Below, one piece after another: positions 1-8,184 of a DNA stretch of 28,817 bases. The notes beneath the pieces were generated by a model. That model was given only the letters and a program-made list of their open reading frames with translations. It was not told where the DNA came from and searched no databases. Numbering within the stretch: position 1 is the first letter of the stretch; each line of letters begins with the position of its first letter. Source of the DNA: an uncultured Hymenobacter sp. (GTDB lineage Bacteria; Bacteroidota; Bacteroidia; Cytophagales; Hymenobacteraceae); the NCBI GenBank assembly GCA_937871705.1, contig CALMOO010000069.1, forward strand, positions 1 through 28,817, in the 5' to 3' direction. A program made the translations under genes and the position numbers.

Positions 1-3
1 GCT

Positions 4-2286
4 ATGACCGAACGCCCATCTTCTAAAATAAAGAGAGAGGTGTCTGTCCGGAATTGGCCCTTTCAAGCCCCCCCTTGTGATACGAGTTTCACTATAAGTC
101 CGGCAGAGAAGACCGAGCTAGCCAAGTGGAATGCGCATGGCACCCACTGGGATACAGATTGGAACGCACTCAAAATGGCAATGGATCAGCGCTTGACTCG
201 GCTTATTCAGCCCATCGAGGCCGCGCTGCTGCACTACGGATGTCAGAGAGGAAACATAAGCCGCAATCATGCGTGCATTTCATTGCTACTGCACGAGATG
301 CATCGACGGCAAACGAGTCTGTGGGCTTGGGACGACACCACGTGGGTAGAGATAGTTGGTCAGACGGATAAGGAATTCAAAAGCATCCACTATGCTTCCG
401 AAGACGCCCGACACATTTCAGCTGTCTATTCCCGTCAGTGCATTATGGCCTGCGCTTATCTATTGTGTAGAATACAGATATATAAGTTAGTTGGCAATTG
501 TCACACGCTCGTTGCCGCTCGGAATATTTTTGGAGGAGTCGCAGTCGAGCAAGCATTACATACTCTTTCGAGCGAGAGCAAACGAATTGGCAGGGGCCCC
601 TTATTGCTGGTGAGTGAAGCCACCTGCTCCGCCCTGCTAGCCAATCGCAACCCAGTTCTGGAAATGCTCACTCTACCCGTTTTAGAGAAACTGTGCGAAG
701 GATCGTCTTCCCATAACAGGTCCAGAAATAGCTATATATTTTTGTCAACCTTACTATATAATCTTAAAATACTGCCTGATTGTCTACCTACGCCCATCCA
801 GAACAGGAGAGGTATAATTGGAATAGACGACGCGATGTCCGCTGATTGGGTTGCTATGATTCCGGCGTGGAGTTATATCACAAAATGTGTAGATAGAGCG
901 CTCAACCGAAAGAAAGCTGCTATCGCCATAGCCGCAAGATGGGACACTGAAAAGTATCCAAACGCTGCGGGACCGCAGCATTGGACCGGAAGTAGGGCCA
1001 TTGCCTTTGTGACAGCTATGGTAAAAATAGATAAAAAACAGTGGCGACACCCAAGAATCCGTTCAACGCACAAACGAGGTGAGCCGGCAAAGCCTTCTTA
1101 TAAGAAGGATTTACTGGAAAGTTTACGTATATTTTTCAGCGAGTGCCACCACGCGAAATTGTTTCCACTATCCTTCGACGTTGAATACTATTTGGCCACC
1201 CCTAAGAGTCTTTTGCGCCGGCGGAGGCAGAATCCCCGGCCGATTGCTCCTGCCTTATGGGCCAAACTGCGGGAAGCTGGATTGTCACTCACGCAGGAGG
1301 ATCTACCTATTAGTAACTCAACATCAGTCAAGAGTAGTGAGGCCACTCCTAAAAGCTGGTATCCGCTGGCTATGGTACGAGCAATAGCGATTATCTGGCT
1401 TTTTACAGGGTTGCGTCTCGATGAAATCCGTCGCTTGAAGGTAGGATGCATTCGACCTGCATTTTGGGAGGAAAACGAGCACAGTTCCTCTTCAAACCCG
1501 ACAATCTGCTCTTTGACTGTACCAAGAGGAAAGTCTGATTTTAGTTTTCCGAGGCCAGTCCTTAAGGTAGTGGGAGACGCCATTGAGCTGTGGGAGAAAA
1601 TGCGTCCCTCTATTCCCGAACAGTGGGATTACAGATCAAAGGAAGAAGTAGATTTTCTATTTGTTTGGAAGGGAAAACAGATACCGTATTCGTACATCAA
1701 CGGAAAACTTATTCCTGTGTTATGTCGCAAAGCTGGCATTCCCGTCGAAGATGCCTTTGGGAAAATTACCAGCCATCGGGCTCGACATACCATTGCCCAC
1801 GAACTGATTAACGCTCCGATACCAATGGATGCATCGAGTGTGCAGTATTTGTTCGGGCACCGATCCAATAACGTTCTCAGCTTTTACACTGGCGTAAATG
1901 AGCGTGAACTTCAGGACGCTTACGCTAGGGCGAATCAAGTTAGTGTCGACAAACGTCAACTCAAGCAATTAGAAGAGCCTACCACGACTAGCGACGTCCC
2001 GACACCCGAAGACGATTCGTTGTCCTCTGTCGACCTCGGTCACGGATTCTGCATCTATGATTTTTTTGATAGTTGCAGTCAGCAAGGGCCGTGCACAAAT
2101 TGCGAATTTTATAAACCTAAAATATCGCTTTATAGCGACGTGCAAGAATCAAAAAGTAAGTTGCAAGATATGCTGAATCATCTACCACTTTCAAAGGAGA
2201 CACGCCAAGCCGTTGAAGAGGCAATAGCGTTGAATGACAGACTGGTTGCTATTATGCGTAGTAACGAAGAAAGCCATCCGAGTTGA
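4..2286 (+). CDS. Large tyrosine-type site-specific recombinase/integrase with Cys-rich tail
   Basis: Likely catalyses DNA strand exchange for a mobile element. The catalytic domain is in the C-terminal half: Arg471 in FTGLRLDEIRRL, His591 and Arg594 in SHRARH, His619 in LFGHRS and the probable nucleophile Tyr628 in SFYTG, so R-H-R-H-Y is complete. The N-terminal ~350 residues match no domain I recognise. After the catalytic domain, around residues 680-705, there is a Cys-rich stretch with CSQQGPCTNC, possibly a metal-binding knuckle. At 760 residues it is about twice a phage integrase and resembles the large recombinases that occur as sets of two or three genes in some transposons. Its ATG is three bases into the window, so partner genes to the left cannot be seen. 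Base composition is lower in G+C than the genes at 6-14 kb, consistent with transfer. Recombinase call is firm; element type is inference. Confidence 0.9.
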   Translation: MTERPSSKIKREVSVRNWPFQAPPCDTSFTISPAEKTELAKWNAHGTHWDTDWNALKMAMDQRLTRLIQPIEAALLHYGCQRGNISRNHACISLLLHEMHRRQTSLWAWDDTTWVEIVGQTDKEFKSIHYASEDARHISAVYSRQCIMACAYLLCRIQIYKLVGNCHTLVAARNIFGGVAVEQALHTLSSESKRIGRGPLLLVSEATCSALLANRNPVLEMLTLPVLEKLCEGSSSHNRSRNSYIFLSTLLYNLKILPDCLPTPIQNRRGIIGIDDAMSADWVAMIPAWSYITKCVDRALNRKKAAIAIAARWDTEKYPNAAGPQHWTGSRAIAFVTAMVKIDKKQWRHPRIRSTHKRGEPAKPSYKKDLLESLRIFFSECHHAKLFPLSFDVEYYLATPKSLLRRRRQNPRPIAPALWAKLREAGLSLTQEDLPISNSTSVKSSEATPKSWYPLAMVRAIAIIWLFTGLRLDEIRRLKVGCIRPAFWEENEHSSSSNPTICSLTVPRGKSDFSFPRPVLKVVGDAIELWEKMRPSIPEQWDYRSKEEVDFLFVWKGKQIPYSYINGKLIPVLCRKAGIPVEDAFGKITSHRARHTIAHELINAPIPMDASSVQYLFGHRSNNVLSFYTGVNERELQDAYARANQVSVDKRQLKQLEEPTTTSDVPTPEDDSLSSVDLGHGFCIYDFFDSCSQQGPCTNCEFYKPKISLYSDVQESKSKLQDMLNHLPLSKETRQAVEEAIALNDRLVAIMRSNEESHPS

Positions 2287-3024
2287 TATTCCTGGCGTAG
2301 AAAAGGCCCCGGACCGAGTGGCTCGCGAAGAGAAGGTTGCGGGTGACCAGGTAGGCGGACAGAAGCAGAAGGCTTGGTTCTGCTGTCAGAACGGCCCGAA
2401 AGGACTGGGTAAGCTAATCGTTCCAAGCGGAAGGGGCCTGCCTAGCTTCGTGCTACGCCGGCAGCATCACGCGGAACGGAGTGCTCACACCTAACTGGCT
2501 GTGTATGGTAATCATGCCCTGGCATTTCCCACTAGGCGAGGCATCTGCTGGACGGTTAGGTGGGGTGCTCGTAGGCCAAGTTTGCGAAGATGGCCGGGTC
2601 AAGTGTGAGAAAACCGGTCGGGACAAGATGACGCCGAGCAGCAAGCTATCCAGCAGCGTCTGATGCAAATCGTAGCCGGCGGACAGTACGGAAGTCGACG
2701 GGGAGTCGTGGAAGGTGTGTCACCATACCCAAACCGGTTGCATCACTTGACCGAGACGATGCCGATGCGCGACCACCCCAAAATCGACCAGACTCTAGGA
2801 CGGTTCGGACCTGATGACGCGCTATATCCAGGCTGCAAAGGATTGCCGTACGGAGCGTAACGGTCACGCTGGTGCACAGACAACGGCGGACCAGCTGCCA
2901 GCACCTGAGAGAAGCTACTTCAACAATGTGTAAATAGCTTTTCTCAGGCGCGTACGCTAGCAGAAGTCGACATGGAACAAACAGACGCAGGCTCAAGGTC
3001 GGTAAGAAATTACTCCTAAAGGGC
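2287..3024. other. Long stretch without a recognisable gene
   Basis: About 740 bp between the recombinase stop and the Rep remnant. Short open frames exist on both strands (for example 2481-2663 and 2663-2860 plus, 2646-3086 minus), but their translations are rich in Arg, Pro, Gly, Cys and Trp, look like out-of-frame products and resemble no family I know. It may be the non-coding end of the mobile element or heavily decayed coding DNA. Confidence 0.5.
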
Positions 3025-3456
3025 CTATTGGCGCAGCATGAGTAATGATTCCAGGTCATCAAGGGTAAACTTATCGCCCAGGTCAAGTAGATATGCTTTC
3101 AGGTCGAAATTGAACTTGCCCGTTACCAACCCGGTGTCCGGATCCATACTAAGGGTGGAAAATAGGAGCATGTATTGGGTACAGCTATTTCCTTGCTGGA
3201 AGGTCTTGAATTTGATGGCCTGCATGAGCCGTTTTATGGCCACATGCAGTTTAGCGTACTGCTTACCATCCTCATTGCCGCCAGGGATAATGTCACTGAA
3301 AGCAAATTGGAAAGTGACTTGTTGCGGATTTCGAGTCAGGCTATTAAGGGCCAAAGCAAAAAGGCGGGCCTCCTCCAGGGTGAAAGCCTGCGGATAAAGA
3401 ACAAAGAAGGTGCTCAAGAAATCAACCTTCGGGTCGTTGGGTGTAGCCGATTTCAT
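3025..3456 (-). pseudogene. Truncated plasmid replication initiator (Rep_3-like), N-terminal part
   Basis: The 143 residues resemble the first winged-helix domain of Rep_3/RepB-type plasmid initiators: an EEARLFALALNSL helix, a short strand followed by FAFSDIIPGG, a KLHVAIKRLM helix, then LFSTLSMDPDTGLVTGKFNF and LKAYLLDLGDKFTLDDLESL. Family initiators are usually about 300 residues or more and bind iterons with two winged-helix domains. Here the frame stops directly after the first domain and the DNA beyond does not continue it, so this is probably a disabled copy left by plasmid integration. No iteron array is evident in the 190 bp in front of it. Fold assignment rests on pattern recognition. 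A genuinely short regulatory Rep is the alternative. Confidence 0.55.
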
Positions 3457-3514
3457 AGTAGCAACAAGAAAATTAGCCGTTAAATAAAGTCGTGTGCTTG
3501 GGCCTCGCTATCAA

Positions 3515-3533
3515 GCCTACGGGGTAGGCCTAC
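3515..3533. repeat. Two overlapping short palindromes upstream of the Rep remnant
   Basis: GCCTAC at 3515-3520 and GTAGGC at 3524-3529 form a 6-bp inverted repeat with a 3-base loop, and GTAGGCCTAC at 3524-3533 is itself a perfect palindrome. Together they could form alternative hairpins or a protein-binding site near the rep start. Function unknown. Confidence 0.35.
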
Positions 3534-3649
3534 TGGATAGCTGCCCATGATTGAGCGGCCCTGGGACGGGAGAAATCAGCGCAGGTAGTCAGGCCGTTTA
3601 GGCGAGAATTAACTAAAATCAGTGGAAACAATGCTGCCGGGGCAGTGGG

Positions 3650-4384
3650 CTAACGCGGTGCGGCCGCGGGGGTACCCAATGAGTCAGAAGAGGTGGAAGC
3701 CACGCGCAACAAGCTCTGACAAGCTCCACATTTGAGGCTATTGGAAACCTCTTCCAGGCCCGGGTCATAAGCCAAGTAGGAAACGAGTTCGCCACACTGA
3801 GGGAGGGAATCGCCCACTTTGTAGTAGTGGTAGGGCACCGTGTAGAGCGCCGCCGAGCGCCAACCAGTTGATTGTGCGCGCACTGGGGGCAATTGCCGCT
3901 GAAACGTGCGCAAGTCCTCTTCGCTCAACACCAGCCGCCGGGGAGGTAGCAAGTGATTGAGGGCGTGGAGGACTCCTTGCCGGATCTGCGTTAGCAGCGG
4001 GCTCAGGGCCTCGGGAGGAAGCGACTGGCCCGCGTCGAGGCCAGCCATCACCGGCTGCAGAAGGCGGTGCAGATTAGAAAGCGGCTGCCTGGCCTGGGGC
4101 AGCTTTTCGTCTTCAAAGATGTCGCGGAATCCTTGTACAGGAATATCAGCATTGTCTGGGGTTAGCACCCAGGCCAAGTTAAATCCCCTGCCTTGGTAAA
4201 AGTGAAGCACTGCCGCTAGGACGTCCGTACTCCCGCGGCCCGTACTTTCGAGCCGGGTGTAAGCAGCGAGCGACACCCCGGCCTTACGGGCCAGCTGGGT
4301 AAGGGGCCAAGCATTGGGTGTAAGGGACTCGGCAGCCAGCATCGCCCGGAGTTGGGTGAGGCGTTCGCCAATATTTACAGAATT
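3650..4384 (-). CDS. XRE-type helix-turn-helix regulator, long form with Cys-containing tail
   Basis: A probable DNA-binding regulator. The first ~70 residues contain an XRE-like helix-turn-helix (PLTQLARKAGVSLAAYTRLE) followed by a helix leading to NLAWVLTPDNADIPVQGFRD. The middle (about 100-170) is helical. Near the C terminus there are three cysteines (LPQCGEL, LKCGACQSLL), possibly metal-binding. I take the ATG at 4384, because MNSVNIGERLTQLR starts where such domains usually start; an in-frame start at 4411 would add nine hydrophobic residues. The gene directly upstream on the same strand (4452-4970) is a paralogue sharing the VLTPDNA-x-IP-x-Q-x-FRD block. The tail's role is unknown; regulation or an antitoxin-like role are both possible. 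Confidence 0.65.
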   Translation of the reverse strand, partial: NSVNIGERLTQLRAMLAAESLTPNAWPLTQLARKAGVSLAAYTRLESTGRGSTDVLAAVLHFYQGRGFNLAWVLTPDNADIPVQGFRDIFEDEKLPQARQPLSNLHRLLQPVMAGLDAGQSLPPEALSPLLTQIRQGVLHALNHLLPPRRLVLSEEDLRTFQRQLPPVRAQSTGWRSAALYTVPYHYYKVGDSLPQCGELVSYLAYDPGLEEVSNSLKCGACQSLLRVASTSSDSLGTPAAAPR

Positions 4385-4451
4385 CATAAGATAAAGGAGG
4401 AAAACGCGCAACTGTACCCCATGCTTACCCTTACTAAGTTTGCTAACCTCA

Positions 4452-4970
4452 TTATCTGCTCACAGTTAAGCGCTGCTTCTCTTGCTGCACGACCATAAGC
4501 GGCCTGTTGTACACTTCCGGCACTGTACTAGAACCATCGGCTTTTCGGAGTATACCATTCGTATCCGTTCCTTTTCCCAGTCCAACCCACCCATAAGTGT
4601 GAAGCGCTAGTTGACACGTGTCTAGCGCGGCGAGCGTTGGCGTCAGCAGATTGCGCAAGGTGCGTAGCGAGTCGTTAGCCTGGGTAAAAAACGCTGGTTG
4701 AAACACATCCCGAAACGCCTGGAGCGGAATTCGGGCATTATCTGGAGTCAATACACATGCTAAGTTGATTCCCTGGTCTTGACAAAAGCGTAGGACTCCG
4801 GCCAGCGTGGGGGCCGTGCCGATACCCCTGGTTTCCAGGCGAGCCAGCGCAGTCGGCGATACGTAGGCCGCCCATGCTAGGGCCGTTCGCGACCAACCGT
4901 AAGTCTGAGGGGGAGCTGGCAACCCCCGGCGCAGTTGAGTAAGGCGAGGCCCTTGAAAGGAAACGGGCAT
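4452..4970 (-). CDS. XRE-type helix-turn-helix regulator, short paralogue
   Basis: A second copy of the 3650-4384 protein family, 67 bp upstream of it on the same strand. It keeps the N-terminal helix-turn-helix (SRTALAWAAYVSPTALARLE) and the NLACVLTPDNARIPLQAFRD block almost unchanged, and the following helix (LRTLRNLLTPTLAALD) also aligns. After about residue 118 the similarity ends: the Cys-containing tail is absent and a Gly/Thr-rich, low-similarity end takes its place, so the gene is probably truncated or frameshifted. A tandem duplication with decay of one copy explains this best. DNA target unknown. Confidence 0.55.
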   Translation of the reverse strand: MPVSFQGPRLTQLRRGLPAPPQTYGWSRTALAWAAYVSPTALARLETRGIGTAPTLAGVLRFCQDQGINLACVLTPDNARIPLQAFRDVFQPAFFTQANDSLRTLRNLLTPTLAALDTCQLALHTYGWVGLGKGTDTNGILRKADGSSTVPEVYNRPLMVVQQEKQRLTVSR

Positions 4971-5077
4971 AGGCAGGCGAGCATCTCTCCGCCACCGAAG
5001 GCAGGAAAGGAGCTAGCAAGGTACGCAAAAAACCCCATTTTGGATAAGTATGTTATACCAATTAAACGCTCAGGCTA

Positions 5078-5082
5078 GAGGA
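5078..5082 (+). promoter_or_regulatory. Ribosome binding site that supports a GTG start
   Basis: AGGAG lies ten bases before the GTG at 5093. It is one of few clear Shine-Dalgarno sequences in the window, and it decides the start of the small XRE gene, which has no ATG nearby. Confidence 0.5.
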
Positions 5083-5092
5083 GTTTTCCGAC

Positions 5093-5323
5093 GTGAAAAA
5101 TCCGGCCAGTGTCGAGGCCTTCGGCGTGCATTTGCGAACTCTTCGGGAAAGGCGGGGATGGAGCCAACAAGCCTTGGCAGATTATGCCGATGTGGCTAAG
5201 TTGACGGTGCAGCGTATTGAGCACGCAAAAGGGGCCCCCACGCTAGACGTTTTGATTTCGCTGGCCCGCGCGCTCCAGTTACCCTTACGCGAGTTGATGG
5301 ATTTTATGGAGACGGTCGGTTAG
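5093..5323 (+). CDS. Small XRE-family transcriptional regulator
   Basis: A 76-residue protein that is almost entirely one XRE/Cro-C1 helix-turn-helix domain (residues ~8-68): LRTLRERRGWSQQALADYA, then AKLTVQRIEHAKGAPTLDVL and the closing helix LARALQLPLRELMDF. It would bind DNA as a dimer and repress or autoregulate. The start is GTG, supported by AGGAG upstream. It is divergent from the two larger XRE paralogues, with about 120 bp between the start codons. No toxin gene adjoins it, so the target is unknown. Confidence 0.85.
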   Translation: MKNPASVEAFGVHLRTLRERRGWSQQALADYADVAKLTVQRIEHAKGAPTLDVLISLARALQLPLRELMDFMETVG

Positions 5324-5364
5324 CAGCCGCGAATCAAATAGGCAGTAGTTAATGCCTTTGATAT

Positions 5365-5382
5365 AATAAGGAGGCCCTTATT
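5365..5382. repeat. Short perfect hairpin after the small XRE gene
   Basis: AATAAGG (5365-5371) and CCTTATT (5376-5382) form a 7-bp stem with a 4-base loop about 40 bp after the XRE stop. The following bases are A/T-rich but there is no clean T run, so a terminator role is only possible. Confidence 0.3.
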
Positions 5383-5473
5383 GAATTAATTGATGCTGAT
5401 GGTCAGTAATTTGTAATTACCATTTTAGCTGTGCCTATATAAGCACTGATGTTATAGATCATGCCTTTGTGGC

Positions 5474-5655
5474 TTAGTATAAGCTGCTAGACTCCAGGCT
5501 GAATTGGCCTTCTTTTAAGGTAAGCGTATACGCCCGGAGCTTGTCGGCCGACTGGGCCACTGAAAACAGGTGGTGCCCGTCGGCCGCCAACTGTTAGGCC
5601 AGGGCCTCGCCGATGCCCGAAGAGGCCCCGGTAATAAGAGTTACGTCTATGCTAC
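5474..5655 (-). pseudogene. Short-chain dehydrogenase N-terminal relic with in-frame stop
   Basis: The frame reads TLITGASSGIGEALA, the nucleotide-binding glycine motif (TGxxxGIG) at the N terminus of classical short-chain dehydrogenases. A TAA follows at 5594-5596, and the same frame then continues as QLAADGHHLFSVAQSADKLRA, the usual second strand and helix. After that it drifts into unrelated sequence and stops at 5474. Neither the Ser-Tyr-Lys active site nor the rest of the ~250-residue enzyme is present. It cannot make an active enzyme. Relic identity is clear from the motif. Confidence 0.7.
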
Positions 5656-5864
5656 TGCTTCTTGAAGTAAGGGAAAGCAAAGGTCCGGGCGGCACAACGG
5701 GCGGCTTTAGCTGAACTGGGGTTTGTTGTAGCCGGAATGCGCCACGCTGCTCACGGCTAGTGATTTCAAACTGGCAAAGGCCCCACCGTAGGATAGCAGC
5801 CTGGTTTTGAGCGTGCCCCCGCCGGCTTTCACCGGGCCTTGTCGTAAGGGTTGCCTGGCCAGCG

Positions 5865-6770
5865 CTAGCTATCCCCAAAGGCGCGGAGCGCGGCCTGGGC
5901 TACCGGCTCGCCCCACTCCTGAAGAAAGTGGTCGGCTTCGGGCACCACGAGCGGTTCCGGGCAGCCGCGAATCTGGCCGCGCAACGTATCCATCGTAGCC
6001 CGGTCGGCGTCCTTGCCGCCGATGGCCATGAACGTCGGACCGGCCCATTCTTCGCCCCAGAACCGGAGCGCGGCTTGGGCTTCAGCCACGCCGGGCATGT
6101 CGGGGGTCACCATCGCCAATTCGGGGAAGGTGCGGGCACCGGCCTTGAAGCGACTATCGGGAAAAGGTGCATCGTAGGCCGCCAGCTCCTGGTCGGTGAG
6201 TTGGGGCGTTATCGCGCGAATCATTTCTCCTACGGGCAAATCCGGCTGGCTGCGAACCAGCGCCCGCCACTCGTAGAAATGCGGCCCGAGCGGCTGACCG
6301 ACGGGCAGCACGGTGTTCATCACCAGCAGCCGGTCCAGGTGGGCCCGGAAGCCGGGGTCCACGGGCAGGGTGAGACCCAGCGTCCCGCCCCAATCCTGCA
6401 CGACCAGGGTAATATGGCGCAGCCCGAGGTGCTCCACGAGCCGCAGCAGAAACTCCCGGTGGAAGGGAAAGGTGTAGGCCGCGTCCCGCACGGGCTTGTC
6501 GGACCGCCCGAAGCCGAAGAAGTCGGGGGCCACTACCCGCGCCCCGCTCGCCAGCAGCACCGGCATCATCTTGCGGTAGAGGTAGCACCAGGTTGGCTCC
6601 CCGTGCAGGCACAAGAAGGTGCGCTCGGCATCCTTCGGACCCTCGTCCAGGTAGTGCGCGCGCAGGCCCTCGTAGCCGGGCAGCGAATCCACGTAGTGCG
6701 GCGCATACGGAAAATCAGGCAGGTCCTGGAAACGCCCGTCGGGCGTGCGAAGTGCTTCGATTGGTTGCAT
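5865..6770 (-). CDS. Haloalkane dehalogenase-like alpha/beta hydrolase
   Basis: Family enzymes hydrolyse carbon-halogen bonds through an Asp nucleophile in an alpha/beta-hydrolase fold with a helical cap. Visible features fit subfamily I (DhlA type): oxyanion motif HGEPTW at 56-61, nucleophile Asp126 in VVQDWGG with the halide-binding Trp127, a cap Trp168 (FYEWRAL) that could be the second halide ligand, Asp254 in GGKD and catalytic His281 in EADHFLQEWGEP. The 301-residue length matches DhlA (310). It is the last complete gene of a minus-strand series that also holds a SnoaL-like protein and a quinone oxidoreductase. The substrate cannot be read from sequence, and related enzymes annotated this way may act on epoxides or esters instead. 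Confidence 0.85.
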   Translation of the reverse strand: MQPIEALRTPDGRFQDLPDFPYAPHYVDSLPGYEGLRAHYLDEGPKDAERTFLCLHGEPTWCYLYRKMMPVLLASGARVVAPDFFGFGRSDKPVRDAAYTFPFHREFLLRLVEHLGLRHITLVVQDWGGTLGLTLPVDPGFRAHLDRLLVMNTVLPVGQPLGPHFYEWRALVRSQPDLPVGEMIRAITPQLTDQELAAYDAPFPDSRFKAGARTFPELAMVTPDMPGVAEAQAALRFWGEEWAGPTFMAIGGKDADRATMDTLRGQIRGCPEPLVVPEADHFLQEWGEPVAQAALRAFGDS

Positions 6771-6981
6771 AAATTTTTTTGCTTAAGTGCGAGCTTGTTA
6801 AATGCGAGCCGGCCGCGTTGCCTGGCACGGGCCTGGTGAGGAAGGTGCTTTTGCCCTGAGCGGTACCTTTTTGCTTGGTTTGAAAAGCGGTTGCCGACTG
6901 CCCGCCCGCCCGCGAACTGCTCCCAGCGATTATTCCGTCACCAGGGCCGCTACGGGGCGGGCCGTTTCCCGCCCCGCGTGG

Positions 6982-7440
6982 TTAGGCGAGCCCCATCTGC
7001 TTGGCTTGGAGGGCGGAATCCCAGAAAGCAGCAATTTCGATGAGCCGGTCGCCGTCCCACTTAACGGTTTGCTTAAACTCGACGTCGAATGCTTTGCCGG
7101 TGGGGGCAATCACGTGGCCGTCGGGCGAGGTCATCTTGCCCGTGAAGGTCCCGGTGACGCGCGTAATCACGGTAATCCAGTCGCCGCTGCCGAATTGAAT
7201 GGGGTAGGGGTCGTTGTGGACGCGCACGTCGGGAAACATGCTGAACATCTGCTCCATCGCCCCGGCGTGCGCGGCCCGTCCGTAGAGGGGCGCGGCGTTC
7301 CCGGTGGTGTACGCAATCATGTCGGGGCTGTGTATCGCGTCCATCCCGGCAGTGTCGCGGGCGTTGAAGGCGTCATCACCCTGCTTCATGAGGGCGAGCA
7401 GGTGGGCCGTGCGGCTGGTGTGCGGGGTCGTGTCAACCAT
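6982..7440 (-). CDS. SnoaL-like / NTF2-fold protein (ester cyclase-like)
   Basis: A 152-residue protein of the SnoaL-like, NTF2-fold superfamily: an N-terminal helix with the typical FNARDTAGMDAIHSPDMIAY segment, then GRAAHAGAMEQMFSMFPDVRV, then strands ending in FKQTVKWDGDRLIEIAAFWD. Members form a cone-shaped pocket; some are polyketide cyclases or isomerases, many have no known reaction. It sits about 210 bp upstream of the dehalogenase-like gene on the same strand, so co-transcription is possible but not shown. No signal peptide is visible. Function beyond the fold is unassigned. Confidence 0.8.
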   Translation of the reverse strand: MVDTTPHTSRTAHLLALMKQGDDAFNARDTAGMDAIHSPDMIAYTTGNAAPLYGRAAHAGAMEQMFSMFPDVRVHNDPYPIQFGSGDWITVITRVTGTFTGKMTSPDGHVIAPTGKAFDVEFKQTVKWDGDRLIEIAAFWDSALQAKQMGLA

Positions 7441-7641
7441 GAGTAATTTTATTTAAATTAATGTTTGTCTAAAATCAGTGCCTGTCTTAGGTGTGCTGCG
7501 GATTACTGCGCAGCCGCTCGGTTCGACGGCTCAACCGCTACTACCGGCGCAACTCCCGTCGGAGATGCTGTGGCGTGGCCCGCCCGCTCATCCGGCGGGT
7601 AACCCGTTGCTTGACCGGCGGTGGTGGCCCCTGCCGGCCGT

Positions 7642-8118
7642 TCAGGCGCTCAGAATTTGCTCGGCCACCCGCGCGTGCTGCTCGTCGGCTAGTTTCGCCT
7701 CGTCGCGGCTGGCTTGTATTTCTTGCGCTATCTGGGGTAGGCCGGCCCGCACGGCGTAGGTCCGCACCGTCTCAAAAATTGCCATCCAGTAGTGCAGTGC
7801 CCGCTGCCCGGACGCAATAATGCTGAGGTCCCGCGCGGCCTCGTCCTTCGCGAAGCCGCGCAGGCGCTTATCCACTTCGTAATGCGCTTGCACGGCGTGG
7901 TTGACCGGGGCCGCTTCGCCGCCCAGTTCGGCCAGCGCTCGGTCGATGCGGGCCGCCCACTGCCGCGCGGTTTCGGTGCCCTGGTCGAGCACTACCTGCA
8001 GTTGGGAGTCGTGGGCATCGTGCCGGATGTCGGCGGCCGCTGCCGCCGCGATGGTGCTGCCGGTCTTCATCGCGGCCAAGCTAAACGTGAGGAGTGCGGT
8101 GAGCTGTTCAGTGGTCAT
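7642..8118 (-). CDS. Ferritin-like DUF892 (YciE/YciF-type) protein
   Basis: A 158-residue all-helical protein. The pattern of His and Glu residues (DIRHDAHDSQL, an ETARQWAARIDRALAELGG helix, then a Tyr/Glu-rich third helix, and DEAKLADEQHARVAEQIL at the end) matches DUF892/YciE-YciF ferritin-like four-helix proteins, often stress-induced and of uncertain activity. The usual metal-binding Glu/His pairs are only partly recognisable, so metal binding should not be assumed. It lies between the quinone oxidoreductase and SnoaL-like genes on the same strand. Confidence 0.6.
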   Translation of the reverse strand: MTTEQLTALLTFSLAAMKTGSTIAAAAAADIRHDAHDSQLQVVLDQGTETARQWAARIDRALAELGGEAAPVNHAVQAHYEVDKRLRGFAKDEAARDLSIIASGQRALHYWMAIFETVRTYAVRAGLPQIAQEIQASRDEAKLADEQHARVAEQILSA

Positions 8119-8184
8119 GGTTGAAGGGAGTAATGAGGGGACGGGAGGTAAGCTGGTGAGAAGGGCGCTTCCGTGAGGGGCCAG

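Noticed and set aside
2646..3086. Minus-strand 146-residue frame in the empty stretch next to the Rep remnant
   Set aside because: Cys/Arg/Ser-rich, unlike a real protein, and overlaps the Rep remnant in another frame.
5928..6839. Long plus-strand open frame (303 residues) opposite the dehalogenase-like gene
   Set aside because: His/Gly/Arg-rich translation without any known motif; it mirrors a well-supported gene in GC-rich DNA.
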